A DNA stretch of 64,000 bases, from assembly GCF_014698735.1 (NCBI RefSeq), contig NZ_JACJTQ010000016.1, positions 1-64,000 of the forward strand. The letters are read 5' to 3'. The notes under the pieces are model-generated. The model saw only the letters and a list, made by a program, of their open reading frames with translations, was not told the DNA's origin and did no database searches. The position numbers and the translations under genes were made by a program. Shown here piece after piece: positions 34,926 through 43,901 of the stretch. Origin of the DNA: Anabaena catenula FACHB-362 (GTDB taxonomy: Bacteria; Cyanobacteriota; Cyanobacteriia; Cyanobacteriales; Nostocaceae). Within the stretch, counting starts at the first letter, position 1; each line of letters starts with the position of its first letter.

Positions 34926-36401
34926 ATGCCCCAAATCAACAGCACAATGATGCAGTATTTCCACTGGTATATCGATCCCGATTTAATCCTGTGGAATGAT
35001 GTAAAAAACAAAGCTCAAGAATTAGCTGATGCAGGTTTTACGGCTTTGTGGCTACCACCAGCGTATAAAGGAACGGCAGGTGGTTATGATGTGGGATATG
35101 GCGTATATGATATGTACGACTTGGGCGAATTTGATCAAAAAGGCACAATTCGCACTAAATATGGCGATCGCCAACAGTATTTGGATGCTATTCAAGCACT
35201 TCAAAAACAGGGTTTACAAGTCTACGCAGATACTGTCCTCAATCACAGACTGGGAGGGGACGAGAGCGAAGTCGCCAAAGCGACACCATTCTCCAATCAT
35301 AATCGGCTTCATCCTCAAGGTGAGCAACGAGAGATAAATGCTTATACCCATTTCAACTTTTCTGCTCGTCAGGGGAAACATTCTGACTTTGAGTGGCATT
35401 GGTGGCACTTTGATGCTGTAGATTATGATGATTATTCCAAAGAACAAAATACTATCTATTTATTTGATGGTAAAAAATTTGATGATTATGTCGCTTTAGA
35501 AAAAGGTAACTTTGCCTATTTGATGGGATGTGATGTGGACTTTCAATCCCAGGAAGTCAGAGAAGAAATAACTCGTTGGGGTGAATGGTATCTTGACACT
35601 ACGGGAGTCGATGGTTTCCGTATTGATGCCGTTAAACATATTTCCGCTTGGTTCTTTCCTCAATGGTTGGATCAACTCAAGGAATATGTGGGTAAAGATT
35701 TATTTGCAGTGGGTGAATATTGGGATGACGATATCACCTCATTGCACTGGTATCTCGATACTGTTGAGAACAAAATGTCCTTAATTGATGTTCCCCTCCA
35801 CTTCAATTTCCACCGTGCTAGTAAATCAGGCGGTGACTATGATATGCGGCGCATTCTTGATGGGACATTAATGCAGGAACGACCTACCCAAGCTGTCACT
35901 TTTGTTGAAAACCACGACTCCCAACCATTACAAGCTTTAGAATCACCTGTTGAACCTTGGTTTAAACCTTTGGCTTATGCTTTGATTCTCCTCCGTGGCG
36001 AAGGTTATCCTTGCGTATTCTATGCTGACTATTATGGTGCAGAATATGAAGATAAGGGCAGAGATGGTAACGATTATAAGATTGTTATTCCTTCTCATCG
36101 TTGGTTAATTGACAAATTTCTCTATGCTCGTCAGAATCTTGCCTATGGTCCCCAATATGACTATTTTGATGACCAAAATGTAATTGGCTGGACAAGACTA
36201 GGAGATACAGAACACCCCAAAGGGCTGGCTGTAGTTATGAGTAATGGATCTGGTGGTAGTAAATGGATGGAAGTTGGTAAACCTAATAGTAAGTTTTACG
36301 ATCTGACTGAACAGATTAAAGAACCTGTTTATACGAATGAAGAGGGTTGGGCAGAGTTCCCTTGTGAAGGTGGCTCAGTTTCGGTGTGGATTCAAGATTG
36401 A
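34926..36401 (+). CDS. Cytoplasmic alpha-amylase (GH13)
   Basis: The 491-residue product is a GH13 alpha-amylase of the cytoplasmic type: no signal peptide, and it starts straight into NSTMMQYFHWY. The catalytic nucleophile is Asp234 in GFRIDAVKH, the acid/base is Glu264 in VGEYWDD, and the transition-state Asp331 is in ENHDSQP. YADTVLNHRLGGD is the first conserved region. It would cut internal glycogen-type alpha-1,4-glucans. A Rho-independent terminator lies beyond the following MITE-like element (36556-36583). Confidence 0.95.
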   Translation: MPQINSTMMQYFHWYIDPDLILWNDVKNKAQELADAGFTALWLPPAYKGTAGGYDVGYGVYDMYDLGEFDQKGTIRTKYGDRQQYLDAIQALQKQGLQVYADTVLNHRLGGDESEVAKATPFSNHNRLHPQGEQREINAYTHFNFSARQGKHSDFEWHWWHFDAVDYDDYSKEQNTIYLFDGKKFDDYVALEKGNFAYLMGCDVDFQSQEVREEITRWGEWYLDTTGVDGFRIDAVKHISAWFFPQWLDQLKEYVGKDLFAVGEYWDDDITSLHWYLDTVENKMSLIDVPLHFNFHRASKSGGDYDMRRILDGTLMQERPTQAVTFVENHDSQPLQALESPVEPWFKPLAYALILLRGEGYPCVFYADYYGAEYEDKGRDGNDYKIVIPSHRWLIDKFLYARQNLAYGPQYDYFDDQNVIGWTRLGDTEHPKGLAVVMSNGSGGSKWMEVGKPNSKFYDLTEQIKEPVYTNEEGWAEFPCEGGSVSVWIQD

Positions 36402-36432
36402 TGAATTTAAAACTAAAATAGGTTTTTGATAC

Positions 36433-36537
<105 letters not shown>

Positions 36538-36555
36538 TCTGACCCAAAGCATTAG

Positions 36556-36583
36556 CGAATCTCCTCATTTGGAGGTTCGTTTT
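36556..36583 (+). terminator. Rho-independent terminator
   Basis: The stem CGAATCTCC / GGAGGTTCG (one G-T pair) with loop TCATTT is followed by TTTTAATTT. It is the first good stop signal after the amylase gene. Confidence 0.7.
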
Positions 36584-36653
36584 AATTTGTGAATAGGGTA
36601 CTATTACTTAGTCCGTTGACAATTAGCAGTTAACTTAACTAATAGGAGCAATT

Positions 36654-36761
36654 ATGGATAATAGCAATACTTTGGATTTGGTGACTGGGGGATTAGCGAT
36701 CGCTATTTTGGTAGGTGGAATGTTGATGATGTTCACTACCATTTTCAGCACCAAGAAATAA
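36654..36761 (+). CDS. Small single-span membrane peptide, 35 residues
   Basis: An ATG at 36654 with a good RBS (TAGGAG, 6 bases upstream) opens a 35-residue frame. It has a polar N-terminus (MDNSNTLDLVTG), one hydrophobic segment at about residues 11-28 and a short basic end (STKK). This is the layout of the small subunits of photosystems, cytochrome b6f and NDH-1, but it does not match any I can recall. A hairpin follows the stop. It is probably a real but unnamed membrane peptide. Confidence 0.65.
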   Translation: MDNSNTLDLVTGGLAIAILVGGMLMMFTTIFSTKK

Positions 36762-36773
36762 TTTAATTGTTTT

Positions 36774-36792
36774 CACCCAGTTTTTCTGGGTG
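36774..36792. terminator. Hairpin between convergent genes
   Basis: A perfect 7-bp stem (CACCCAG/CTGGGTG) with a T5 loop lies 12 bases after the small ORF and 38 bases before the end of the Rieske gene. There is no T tract on the plus strand, so termination is possible but unproven. Confidence 0.45.
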
Positions 36793-36830
36793 ATCCATCA
36801 CCAACACTCTGTCTGTTGTTAACTAGTTCT

Positions 36831-37895
36831 TCAAGCAAGCCATCGTAGTAAAACACTCTTAACAGGATTGATAAATTCCCGTTTTTCAGATGTTGCGCGA
36901 GCAAACTCACGTTTTAACTGGTAATACCATTGGGCTTGCATATCCGAATCTTTAATTAATCGCAGCACTGGCTCATATTTAAGTCCAATTTGCTGCTTTT
37001 CTACCACTGTTCGGTCTTGATCTAGAAATTTCCGCGCTAATACATGAATCAAAGGTTTGAATACAGTTAACCAAGTAGGCATCCCATAAAGAACAAAAGT
37101 TACCTCAGTTTCTGTATCAGAAATCGGTGTAACCGCTGTCAAATTACAAAGTCGATGTTTACCAAAGGTAATTTCTTCTATTCTCACACCTGGTAAACGA
37201 AAAGAAATTTCTACTTCTGGAATACCACCACCGACTAACCAATATAATCGGCTCATATTCTCCATATTCTCTGATAACTTATGTCGTCGGACTGTAAACC
37301 CATAAGGTGAAGGATCAAATTGTTTGACTTCTTCATGTAATTTCCCGCTTCTCCACCACCATACCCGATGTACATAGGGAGAATGAGCAGGGTCCATTAA
37401 ACCTGTCACCGCATGATCAATAAAGCAAGGAAACCGCATTACCTCAACTAGTTGGGGTTGTTGTTCAGGAAAACCTGGAACTATGGGAACTTCCATTTCT
37501 GAAGCATGGGGTTGAGATTTATCCCCATCGGACATATATATCCAAATATTGCCTTGAGTTTCATGGATAGGATATGATTGCACATCGAAGCGACTCAAAT
37601 CCGTATCTTGTTCAGGCAATAAAGATGGAATTGTGACACAATGTCCAGCCGGGTCAAAACGCCAACCGTGGTAACAGCATTCTACTTCTTGCCCATCGAA
37701 TCGACCACAACTTAAGGGTACAGCCCGATGAGGACAAATATCTCGCACAGCAGAAACCTGACCATCTAGGCTTCTAATTAGTAGCACTGGTTCTCCTAAG
37801 AAAATCCGGGCAACCATTTTACCTGGTTTCAGGAGATGACTAGGTAGTGCATAGTACCAAAGATTACGTAATAAAAGGTTGTTGTTATCTATCAC
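36831..37895 (-). CDS. Rieske [2Fe-2S] aromatic-ring oxygenase-like protein
   Basis: The 354-residue product has an N-terminal Rieske domain with ligands Cys54-His56 (CPHRAVPL) and Cys73-His76 (CCYHGWRFD). The catalytic domain carries a candidate mononuclear iron motif in DHAVTGLMDPAHSPYVH near residue 165. Its family resembles pheophorbide a oxygenase, chlorophyllide oxygenase and Tic55-like proteins, common in cyanobacteria. The substrate is unknown. There is no electron-transfer partner nearby, so ferredoxin would have to serve. Confidence 0.88.
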   Translation of the reverse strand: MIDNNNLLLRNLWYYALPSHLLKPGKMVARIFLGEPVLLIRSLDGQVSAVRDICPHRAVPLSCGRFDGQEVECCYHGWRFDPAGHCVTIPSLLPEQDTDLSRFDVQSYPIHETQGNIWIYMSDGDKSQPHASEMEVPIVPGFPEQQPQLVEVMRFPCFIDHAVTGLMDPAHSPYVHRVWWWRSGKLHEEVKQFDPSPYGFTVRRHKLSENMENMSRLYWLVGGGIPEVEISFRLPGVRIEEITFGKHRLCNLTAVTPISDTETEVTFVLYGMPTWLTVFKPLIHVLARKFLDQDRTVVEKQQIGLKYEPVLRLIKDSDMQAQWYYQLKREFARATSEKREFINPVKSVLLRWLA

Positions 37896-37971
37896 AATAT
37901 AACTAACGTATAACTAAAGGCAATATATCCGACAATAGCGGTAGAGAACAAGTTTTCTTTCCAGATAAATT

Positions 37972-39078
37972 TTATATTCCTTTAAATCCCATCCCAGTTT
38001 CTACTTCTTGTTCTGCTGGAAGAGAATTTACCTTTTTAGGTGCAGTTTTGCGATAGCGTTCGCGTAAGCGTGTCCCCTTGGGACTCAGCGCTGCTGCAAG
38101 CAGATCGCTCTGAAGTCTGATACCAATCTGGCTCAAAAATATGCCAACCAAAATCAAGCTACCACCGATATATTGAGCTACGGTAGGGGCTTCTCCCAAT
38201 ACCAAGTAAGCTGCTAGAATACCGACAATGGGGGTAAAAGAGCCTGCTAAGGAAGCCTCTGACACCGTAGAAGCTCTCAAGCCTTTGAGCCAAAATGATT
38301 GACCTAGCACGACAATTACCGCACCATAAAAAAGCATCCACTGCCACAGAAAAGGTGAGAATACATCTTTAAAATGGTCGCTACCATAGAGAATTAAAGC
38401 AATAAAGAAAAATACTACAGTTCCTAGAGCAGTACGAAAGATACTGAAGATTCCTAGTGGGATATGGGCAAGCCATCCTTTGACAATAATTGTGGAAACT
38501 ACAGAAATCAAGGCAGCGAATGTTACTAATATTTCGCCAATACCCACTCCTAAACCTCCCATATTCATCATCGCTGCTCCTGGTGGTTGAAGGAGAATAG
38601 TGAGGGTGACACCAACAAATGCAGCCAAGGCTCCCATAACGTCCCAACGATTTACCCGTTCCCGCAGTAACCACACTGATAAAGCCATAGTTAACGGTGG
38701 TTCCAAGCGGCCAATCAAAATGATATTGTTGACTCTTGTTATTGCTAATGCCTGAAAAACTAAGCCGGGAATAATGGCTCCAGATAAAATAGCTACCGTT
38801 GTTAGTAAGTACCAATCTTTTTTTGACAGCTGCTGCAAAGTCGCTTTATTCCACTGTCGTCCATAAATGAGTAAAAAAACTATTAAAGCGCAGAGATTAC
38901 CTACGAATAAAACATTACACAGAGAAATCGGATTTCGACCATCGATGAAGTGTTGAGCGCCGATTTGCGTTAGTTTGCGGGTAACTGCACTAGAGGCTCC
39001 AAAAATCAGAATTGCCAGCCAGAGATAGATTTGACCTGGAATTTTGGGGATAAAAGGATATCTTCTCTGTCTGGTCAC
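37972..39078 (-). CDS. EamA/DMT-family transporter
   Basis: The 368-residue product has two EamA halves, about ten membrane segments in all, beginning at IYLWLAILIFGASSAVTRKL. The C-terminal tail (about 325-368) is polar and basic. Drug/metabolite transporters export amino acids, bases or other small metabolites; the substrate here is unknown. It lies 76 bases upstream of the Rieske gene on the same strand and might be co-transcribed. Confidence 0.88.
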   Translation of the reverse strand: MTRQRRYPFIPKIPGQIYLWLAILIFGASSAVTRKLTQIGAQHFIDGRNPISLCNVLFVGNLCALIVFLLIYGRQWNKATLQQLSKKDWYLLTTVAILSGAIIPGLVFQALAITRVNNIILIGRLEPPLTMALSVWLLRERVNRWDVMGALAAFVGVTLTILLQPPGAAMMNMGGLGVGIGEILVTFAALISVVSTIIVKGWLAHIPLGIFSIFRTALGTVVFFFIALILYGSDHFKDVFSPFLWQWMLFYGAVIVVLGQSFWLKGLRASTVSEASLAGSFTPIVGILAAYLVLGEAPTVAQYIGGSLILVGIFLSQIGIRLQSDLLAAALSPKGTRLRERYRKTAPKKVNSLPAEQEVETGMGFKGI

Positions 39079-39768
39079 AATAACACCACTGTAAGGAAAA
39101 TACTTTTAATTATGAATCCTATACTCGGCTGCGCTGATTAAGAGAGGGTGATAGAAAACTTAAATTAAGCTGAGACTGTACAATATCACAACTTCCTGAG
39201 AAGAAAAATACTGTGGGAGTTGACCAGGTTTGTTTAGGTGAGTGTTTTCAGAGCGATCGCACTCAGCCAACACTCAGCAACGCTTGGAGGCTTTGGCTAA
39301 GGTTGTGGGGCTGGGTTTAAGATTCCGGCGTTGTGGGTTGATGGTTGGTGTCAGCGGTGTTTTACGCCATTTGGGGAGATGGTAGAACCTCAGAAGAAAA
39401 TGTAGGATATTGAAAGCGTTAGCGTAGCTCATCGTCGATATCGCTTGCCCTCTCCTGTAGAAATGGAAATTTTGATATGCTAGATTAAGATTAAAAACTA
39501 GCAATATTAGGTCTATAAGGCTATTCTTACAGCCATTTCAAACTTATGGGGAATTGTCAGAGCATAAAGCCCTTGTTTAATATGTATTTAAAATTCGTTG
39601 CAATTTTTCCGCAAATTGGTGCATTCTTAGGATGATATAGATATAGCATTGAGGCAGTAGCCGAGATTTGTTCCTCTGGTTGAGTAGTGTTAGCGCAACT
39701 GCTTAATATGATGGTATTTTCTAGCTCTGCTTTAGCGTTCTTGGCTTATAGTGAGGTTGGGTTATCTA
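39079..39768. other. 690-base stretch without a recognisable gene
   Basis: I see no convincing ORF. Two short open stretches (a GTG-started frame at about 39247-39385 on plus and a 76-codon frame on minus at 39274-39504) have no family features. A HIP1 site (GCGATCGC) and the usual AT-rich DNA are present. The 3' part presumably holds the promoter of the three-gene cassette. Confidence 0.4.
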
Positions 39769-40458
39769 ATGCTCAGTAAAAATGTGGAGGTTCGAGACTT
39801 TTCAATGGTGTTGGTGGCAGAAAACGCTAACCCATCTATTTTAAATCCTGACTTTTTGAAATACAACCATATTGTACCTGATGACTGGGAGTTAGCAATG
39901 CCGCCAATCTGTACTCCTCCTGTGTCTCAAGTTGTTTATAAAAATGGAGTCAATATTGTAGCTCAACCAGATAAAATTTCATTTGGGGAGTTTATTGATA
40001 CTGAAAAAATTTATAAAATACCAGAAATTAGTAGTCAATTTGTGGATGTAGTTCCTAATCTTAATTATCAAGCAATAGGCATTAATGTTAATGCTCATAT
40101 TTTGGTCGAACAAAAAGATAAAGAACAAGATATTGTTTTAACTAAATTGATAGCTGCTGGTAAATGGAAAAACTTTCGAGGAAAATCGCCTAATACAGTT
40201 GTTCAGTTTGTTTATCAATTTGAAGATAGTAATTTAACTATTGCTATTCAGGAAGCTTTAATGCAAAATCCACCTGATAATGAGCAAATACCAATTATGA
40301 CTTTCGCGGCTAATTTCCATCGACAATTAATAGGTATTAATCTTCAAGAAAAAACTACTCATCTCAAAAAAATTATACAATTATATCAGTCTGATTTAAA
40401 TAATTTTATTTGTTTCATTGAAGAAAATTTTTTAGTTGACTTCCAGGAAAAATTATGA
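39769..40458 (+). CDS. Cassette protein 1, conserved hypothetical (TIGR04255-like)
   Basis: This is the first gene of a tightly packed trio. From the ATG at 39769 the product is 229 residues; a GTG at 39751 would add six. It is soluble and beta-rich, with a C-terminal helical region and no membrane segment. It looks somewhat like sporadic TIGR04255-type proteins, but I cannot confirm this. Its stop overlaps the next start (ATGA), implying coupled translation. Confidence 0.6.
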   Translation: MLSKNVEVRDFSMVLVAENANPSILNPDFLKYNHIVPDDWELAMPPICTPPVSQVVYKNGVNIVAQPDKISFGEFIDTEKIYKIPEISSQFVDVVPNLNYQAIGINVNAHILVEQKDKEQDIVLTKLIAAGKWKNFRGKSPNTVVQFVYQFEDSNLTIAIQEALMQNPPDNEQIPIMTFAANFHRQLIGINLQEKTTHLKKIIQLYQSDLNNFICFIEENFLVDFQEKL

Positions 40459-41069
40459 ACACAAGCACTTGGGACAACACCTACATTAAAAACACACAGC
40501 AGCCTGATACTGCTTCCATCCGCAGCATTGGCAGACAGATTTCCATTACATCTAAAAATGCTGCAATTCCTCAGAGTTCGCCTTTGGTAAAAGCGGCTTT
40601 AAAATATTTATCCTTTAGTGGCGTTTATGCAATAAATGATGCTTCATTATTTATTGATTCACGCAAACAAGAAGAATTTGATTGGCAACAGAATAGAAAT
40701 GCCTATCAAAGAATTATTCATTTATCAGATTTAGAAGATAAATGGGATGGTTATAATGCTCCTAAATTTTCTAAAGAGCAGGTTCATTTAGCACTGACTC
40801 TGTACTCCCACCTTCGCAGCTATTGTATTGATAGAAACATTGATTTTGCGAAGATTGAGCCATTTGTTGCTCCTTGCTCGGATGGTATGATTTTATTTGA
40901 ATGGTCAGGTAAACGCTTCCCAAACAAGCAATTAGAACTTTATGTTCCTATTTCAGCAGAGCATCCTTTTGAATTTTTGAAGACTGAAGGTGATTCAGAA
41001 GTTGAAGGAGAGTTCAATTTAGATGAGTTGTATCCTATACTAGATTGGCTATTTAATTTTGAATACTGA
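40455..41069 (+). CDS. Cassette protein 2, WDGYxAP-motif hypothetical protein
   Basis: The 204-residue product has a disordered N-terminus (about 1-70), then LEDKWDGYNAPKFSKEQ and a helix, then PFVAPCSDGMILFEWSG, a pattern I associate with small uncharacterised proteins in bacterial accessory regions. It has no catalytic motif. It overlaps the upstream gene by 4 bases and is 3 bases from the next one. Confidence 0.6.
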   Translation: MNTSTWDNTYIKNTQQPDTASIRSIGRQISITSKNAAIPQSSPLVKAALKYLSFSGVYAINDASLFIDSRKQEEFDWQQNRNAYQRIIHLSDLEDKWDGYNAPKFSKEQVHLALTLYSHLRSYCIDRNIDFAKIEPFVAPCSDGMILFEWSGKRFPNKQLELYVPISAEHPFEFLKTEGDSEVEGEFNLDELYPILDWLFNFEY

Positions 41070-41072
41070 TAA

Positions 41073-41438
41073 ATGGCTAAACTTCATCAAGTTAACTCTT
41101 CTGACAAGCTGTTGAGATGGCTTCACCCCGGTCAATTTGATTGGGATGAAAAAAGACCAACATCAGCAGCTTTTAAAGATGATGAAATGTCTGTTGATAT
41201 ATTGTGTTTAACAACGATAGAAGAAAGTTTTGATAGAGCCAAAAAAATAGGTAAAAATGCAGTAGTTTCTATACCTGCGGAATTAGTTATAGAGAAAGGT
41301 CTAGAGGTAAAACATGATCCTGTTGATGGTAATGATGCTCATGCTGTAATTTTAGGAAAGAAGACTAAATCAATTGCTAAATTTTTCGCTACTAACTGTG
41401 AGGTAGAAATTTATCCGTCCAAAGATGAGCCTAGTTAA
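41073..41438 (+). CDS. Cassette protein 3, conserved hypothetical protein
   Basis: The 121-residue product opens LHQVNSSDKLLRWLHPGQFDW and has a conserved-looking LTTIEESFDRAKKIGKNAVVS segment. It is soluble and of unknown function. The tight spacing to the two upstream genes marks it as part of the same transcript; no gene follows on that strand before the tRNA. Confidence 0.6.
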   Translation: MAKLHQVNSSDKLLRWLHPGQFDWDEKRPTSAAFKDDEMSVDILCLTTIEESFDRAKKIGKNAVVSIPAELVIEKGLEVKHDPVDGNDAHAVILGKKTKSIAKFFATNCEVEIYPSKDEPS

Positions 41439-41726
41439 TTGTTACTCTCATATTTAAAGTTAACCTATAAAGACTTTGTATTGAATTGAAGGCAACTTAT
41501 GAGTTAAATCACTATATATTCTGGCAATTTTCGTGTTTTCTTGCAAAAGAAAGCGTTGCATATGATAAATAACATCTAACCACACGGGAATCACAGCATT
41601 ACCTTCATCCAGGGATGCTTAGACGCGTTAGACATCGCTTTCTTGCTGTCAAATTCTACTCAATAAAGTTTGTCAACACGGTCAAATAATCTGGCAATTG
41701 ACAGTTTAATTTGCGAATATACATAA

Positions 41727-41798
41727 AGCCAGCAGCGGGATTTGAACTCGCGACCTTCCGATTACAAGTCGGATGCACTACCACTGTGCTATGCTGGC
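41727..41798 (-). tRNA. trnT-TGT: tRNA-Thr (UGU)
   Basis: The reverse complement folds as a cloverleaf: acceptor stem GCCAGCA/TGCTGGC (7 bp), anticodon stem TCCGA/TCGGA with loop CTTGTAA (anticodon TGT), and T-loop GTTCAAATC. The discriminator base is T and CCA is not encoded. It is isolated, with no gene for 300 bases downstream on its strand. Confidence 0.95.
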
Positions 41799-42109
41799 GT
41801 TTTGGGAAGTAAGCTTTAAGCACTCACTGATTAACAATCATATCATAAATTTTAAATTTGTCTAGAGTCTAAAATAAAAAATTTCTCCCCCCAACTTTAG
41901 CTACTTCCTGAGCAAAAGCACAAGGATGCGGGAACGCATAAGCAGACAGGGGGAATTTGCTATGAGTCCTAATATTATTCATCACCAAAGCTGACTCCAA
42001 TTCTGTAGCTCAAAGTAACAATATTTGGTACAGTTTTAAGACTGTATCCCTTTTGAGGCGGCTGAGTGAAGGCACAGACACAGATCATTATTATTTAAAC
42101 ATCATCAGC

Positions 42110-43030
42110 ATGGCAGCATTGATCGGACGAGATTTATTAGGTCTGGCGGATCTTAGTTCCACAGAACTGCAAGAACTTCTGGAATTGGCAACTCTGCTGA
42201 AGTCGCAACAGCTAAAGTTGCAGTGTAATAAAGTGTTGGGTTTGTTATTCTCTAAAGCTTCAACTCGCACGAGAGTGAGCTTTACAGTGGCGATGTACCA
42301 ACTGGGTGGACAGGTAATCGATCTCAATCCTAATGTGACTCAGGTGAGTCGTGGGGAGCCTCTTCAGGATACTGCAAGGGTGTTAGATCGTTATCTGGAT
42401 ATTTTTGCAATTCGTACTTTTGCCCAACAGGATTTGGAAACTTTTGCCAACTATGCCGAAAGTCCTGTAATTAATGCACTTACAGATTTAGAACATCCTT
42501 GCCAGATTTTAGCCGATTTATTGACAATTCAAGAATGTTTTGGGACTTTGGCTGGTTTAACTTTGACTTATGTGGGTGATGGAAATAATGTCGCTAATTC
42601 TCTGATGTTGGGTTGTGCTTTGGTGGGAATGAATGTGCGGGTGGCTTTTCCTTCGGGATATGCACCAGATGCAGAAATTGTGGAAAAAGCGAGGACAATA
42701 GCTAATAATAAAACTGAAGTTGTTCTCACTCATGACCCAGAAGCAGCTGCTAAAGGTGCATCTGTACTTTACACTGATGTTTGGGCAAGTATGGGACAAG
42801 AGGCGGAAGCTGATAACCGTTTCCCTATTTTCCAACCTTATCAAATTTCTGAGCAGTTATTAAGTCTTGCAGATCCTGCGGCAATTGTTTTACACTGTTT
42901 ACCAGCCCATCGCGGTGAAGAAATTACTGAGGAAGTAATCGAAGGTTCTCAATCAAAGGTTTGGGATCAGGCAGAAAACCGATTACACGCTCAAAAAGCT
43001 TTACTGGCTAGTATTTTAGGGGCTAAATAG
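42110..43030 (+). CDS. argF: Ornithine carbamoyltransferase
   Basis: ArgF makes citrulline from ornithine and carbamoyl phosphate. The 306-residue product from the ATG at 42110 (MAALIGRDLLG) has the carbamoyl-phosphate motif SKASTRTRVSF, the ornithine-binding HPCQILADL and the C-terminal HCLPAHRGEEI. The in-frame TTG at 42053 would add a 19-residue N-terminus that the family lacks, so the ATG is preferred. It is monocistronic. Confidence 0.97.
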   Translation: MAALIGRDLLGLADLSSTELQELLELATLLKSQQLKLQCNKVLGLLFSKASTRTRVSFTVAMYQLGGQVIDLNPNVTQVSRGEPLQDTARVLDRYLDIFAIRTFAQQDLETFANYAESPVINALTDLEHPCQILADLLTIQECFGTLAGLTLTYVGDGNNVANSLMLGCALVGMNVRVAFPSGYAPDAEIVEKARTIANNKTEVVLTHDPEAAAKGASVLYTDVWASMGQEAEADNRFPIFQPYQISEQLLSLADPAAIVLHCLPAHRGEEITEEVIEGSQSKVWDQAENRLHAQKALLASILGAK

Positions 43031-43202
43031 CCTTCTCAGTAATGGGTAATAGGTAATGGGTAAGAGAAATAACAATTACCAATTATTTATTACCAATTAC
43101 CTCCTCCCCAATTATGATTAATCTTTGCTTCTATCTTGTTAAGGGAAGATTTTTGTAGTACTAATGTTCTAGAGACATTTGTAATTACTTCCCGAAAAAA
43201 TT

Positions 43203-43808
43203 ATGGAAAGACTAACAGAAGCTCAACAAGAATTATACGAATGGTTGACAGAATATATCCGAATGAATCAGCATTCGCCTTCTATTCGCCAAATGATGCA
43301 AGGTATGAACCTGAAGTCACCAGCACCGATTCAAAGCCGTTTGGAGCATTTACGCAATAAGGGATATATTGAATGGAAGGAAGGTAAGGCGCGAACGATT
43401 CGGGTTCTGCGTTCTGTTAAGCTCGGTGTGCCGATTTTAGGTACTATTGCTGCTGGGGGATTAATTGAACCTTTTACGGATGCTGTTGAACATTTAGACT
43501 TGGCTAATTTATCATTACCTGCCCATAGTTATGCTTTGCGGGTTGCTGGTGATAGCATGATTGAAGATTTGATTGCTGATGGTGATGTGGTATTTTTGCG
43601 TCCGGTAGCAGAACCGAATCAGTTGAAAAATGGGACTATTGTAGCTGCGAGGGTGGACGGACACGGTACAACATTAAAACGTTTTTATCGTCACGATGAT
43701 CTTGTGACTCTCAAACCGGCAAATCCTAAGTACAATCCCATTGAAGTACCAGCAATGCAAGTACAGGTACAAGGTTCTTTAATTGGTGTTTGGCGGGATT
43801 ATAACTAA
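43203..43808 (+). CDS. lexA: LexA-family repressor
   Basis: The 201-residue product has a winged-helix N-terminal domain (about 1-70; helix SPSIRQMMQGMN) and a peptidase S24 domain with the cleavage site Ala84-Gly85 in TIAAGGLIEP. The catalytic Ser118 is in AGDSMIED and Lys159 in GTTLKRF. All self-cleavage residues are present, unlike some unicellular cyanobacterial LexA proteins. It may control the SOS response; it lies just before the Dnd island, but no link is implied. Confidence 0.93.
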   Translation: MERLTEAQQELYEWLTEYIRMNQHSPSIRQMMQGMNLKSPAPIQSRLEHLRNKGYIEWKEGKARTIRVLRSVKLGVPILGTIAAGGLIEPFTDAVEHLDLANLSLPAHSYALRVAGDSMIEDLIADGDVVFLRPVAEPNQLKNGTIVAARVDGHGTTLKRFYRHDDLVTLKPANPKYNPIEVPAMQVQVQGSLIGVWRDYN

Positions 43809-43901
43809 AGATTGGGGAGATGGGGACAAATCAATTCTAAATTCAAAAGTACTCCTGCTTGTTCCCTATGACCAATCACCAATCACCAATTACCAATCTT
43901 T

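Noticed and set aside
39274-39504. A 76-codon ORF on the minus strand
   Set aside because: It has no RBS, no recognisable domain and is rich in Arg/Pro/Thr as in chance frames; I left it out as a gene.
41727-41798. tRNA-Thr as the attachment site of an integrated island
   Set aside because: No integrase gene and no second copy of the tRNA 3' end is visible in the window.
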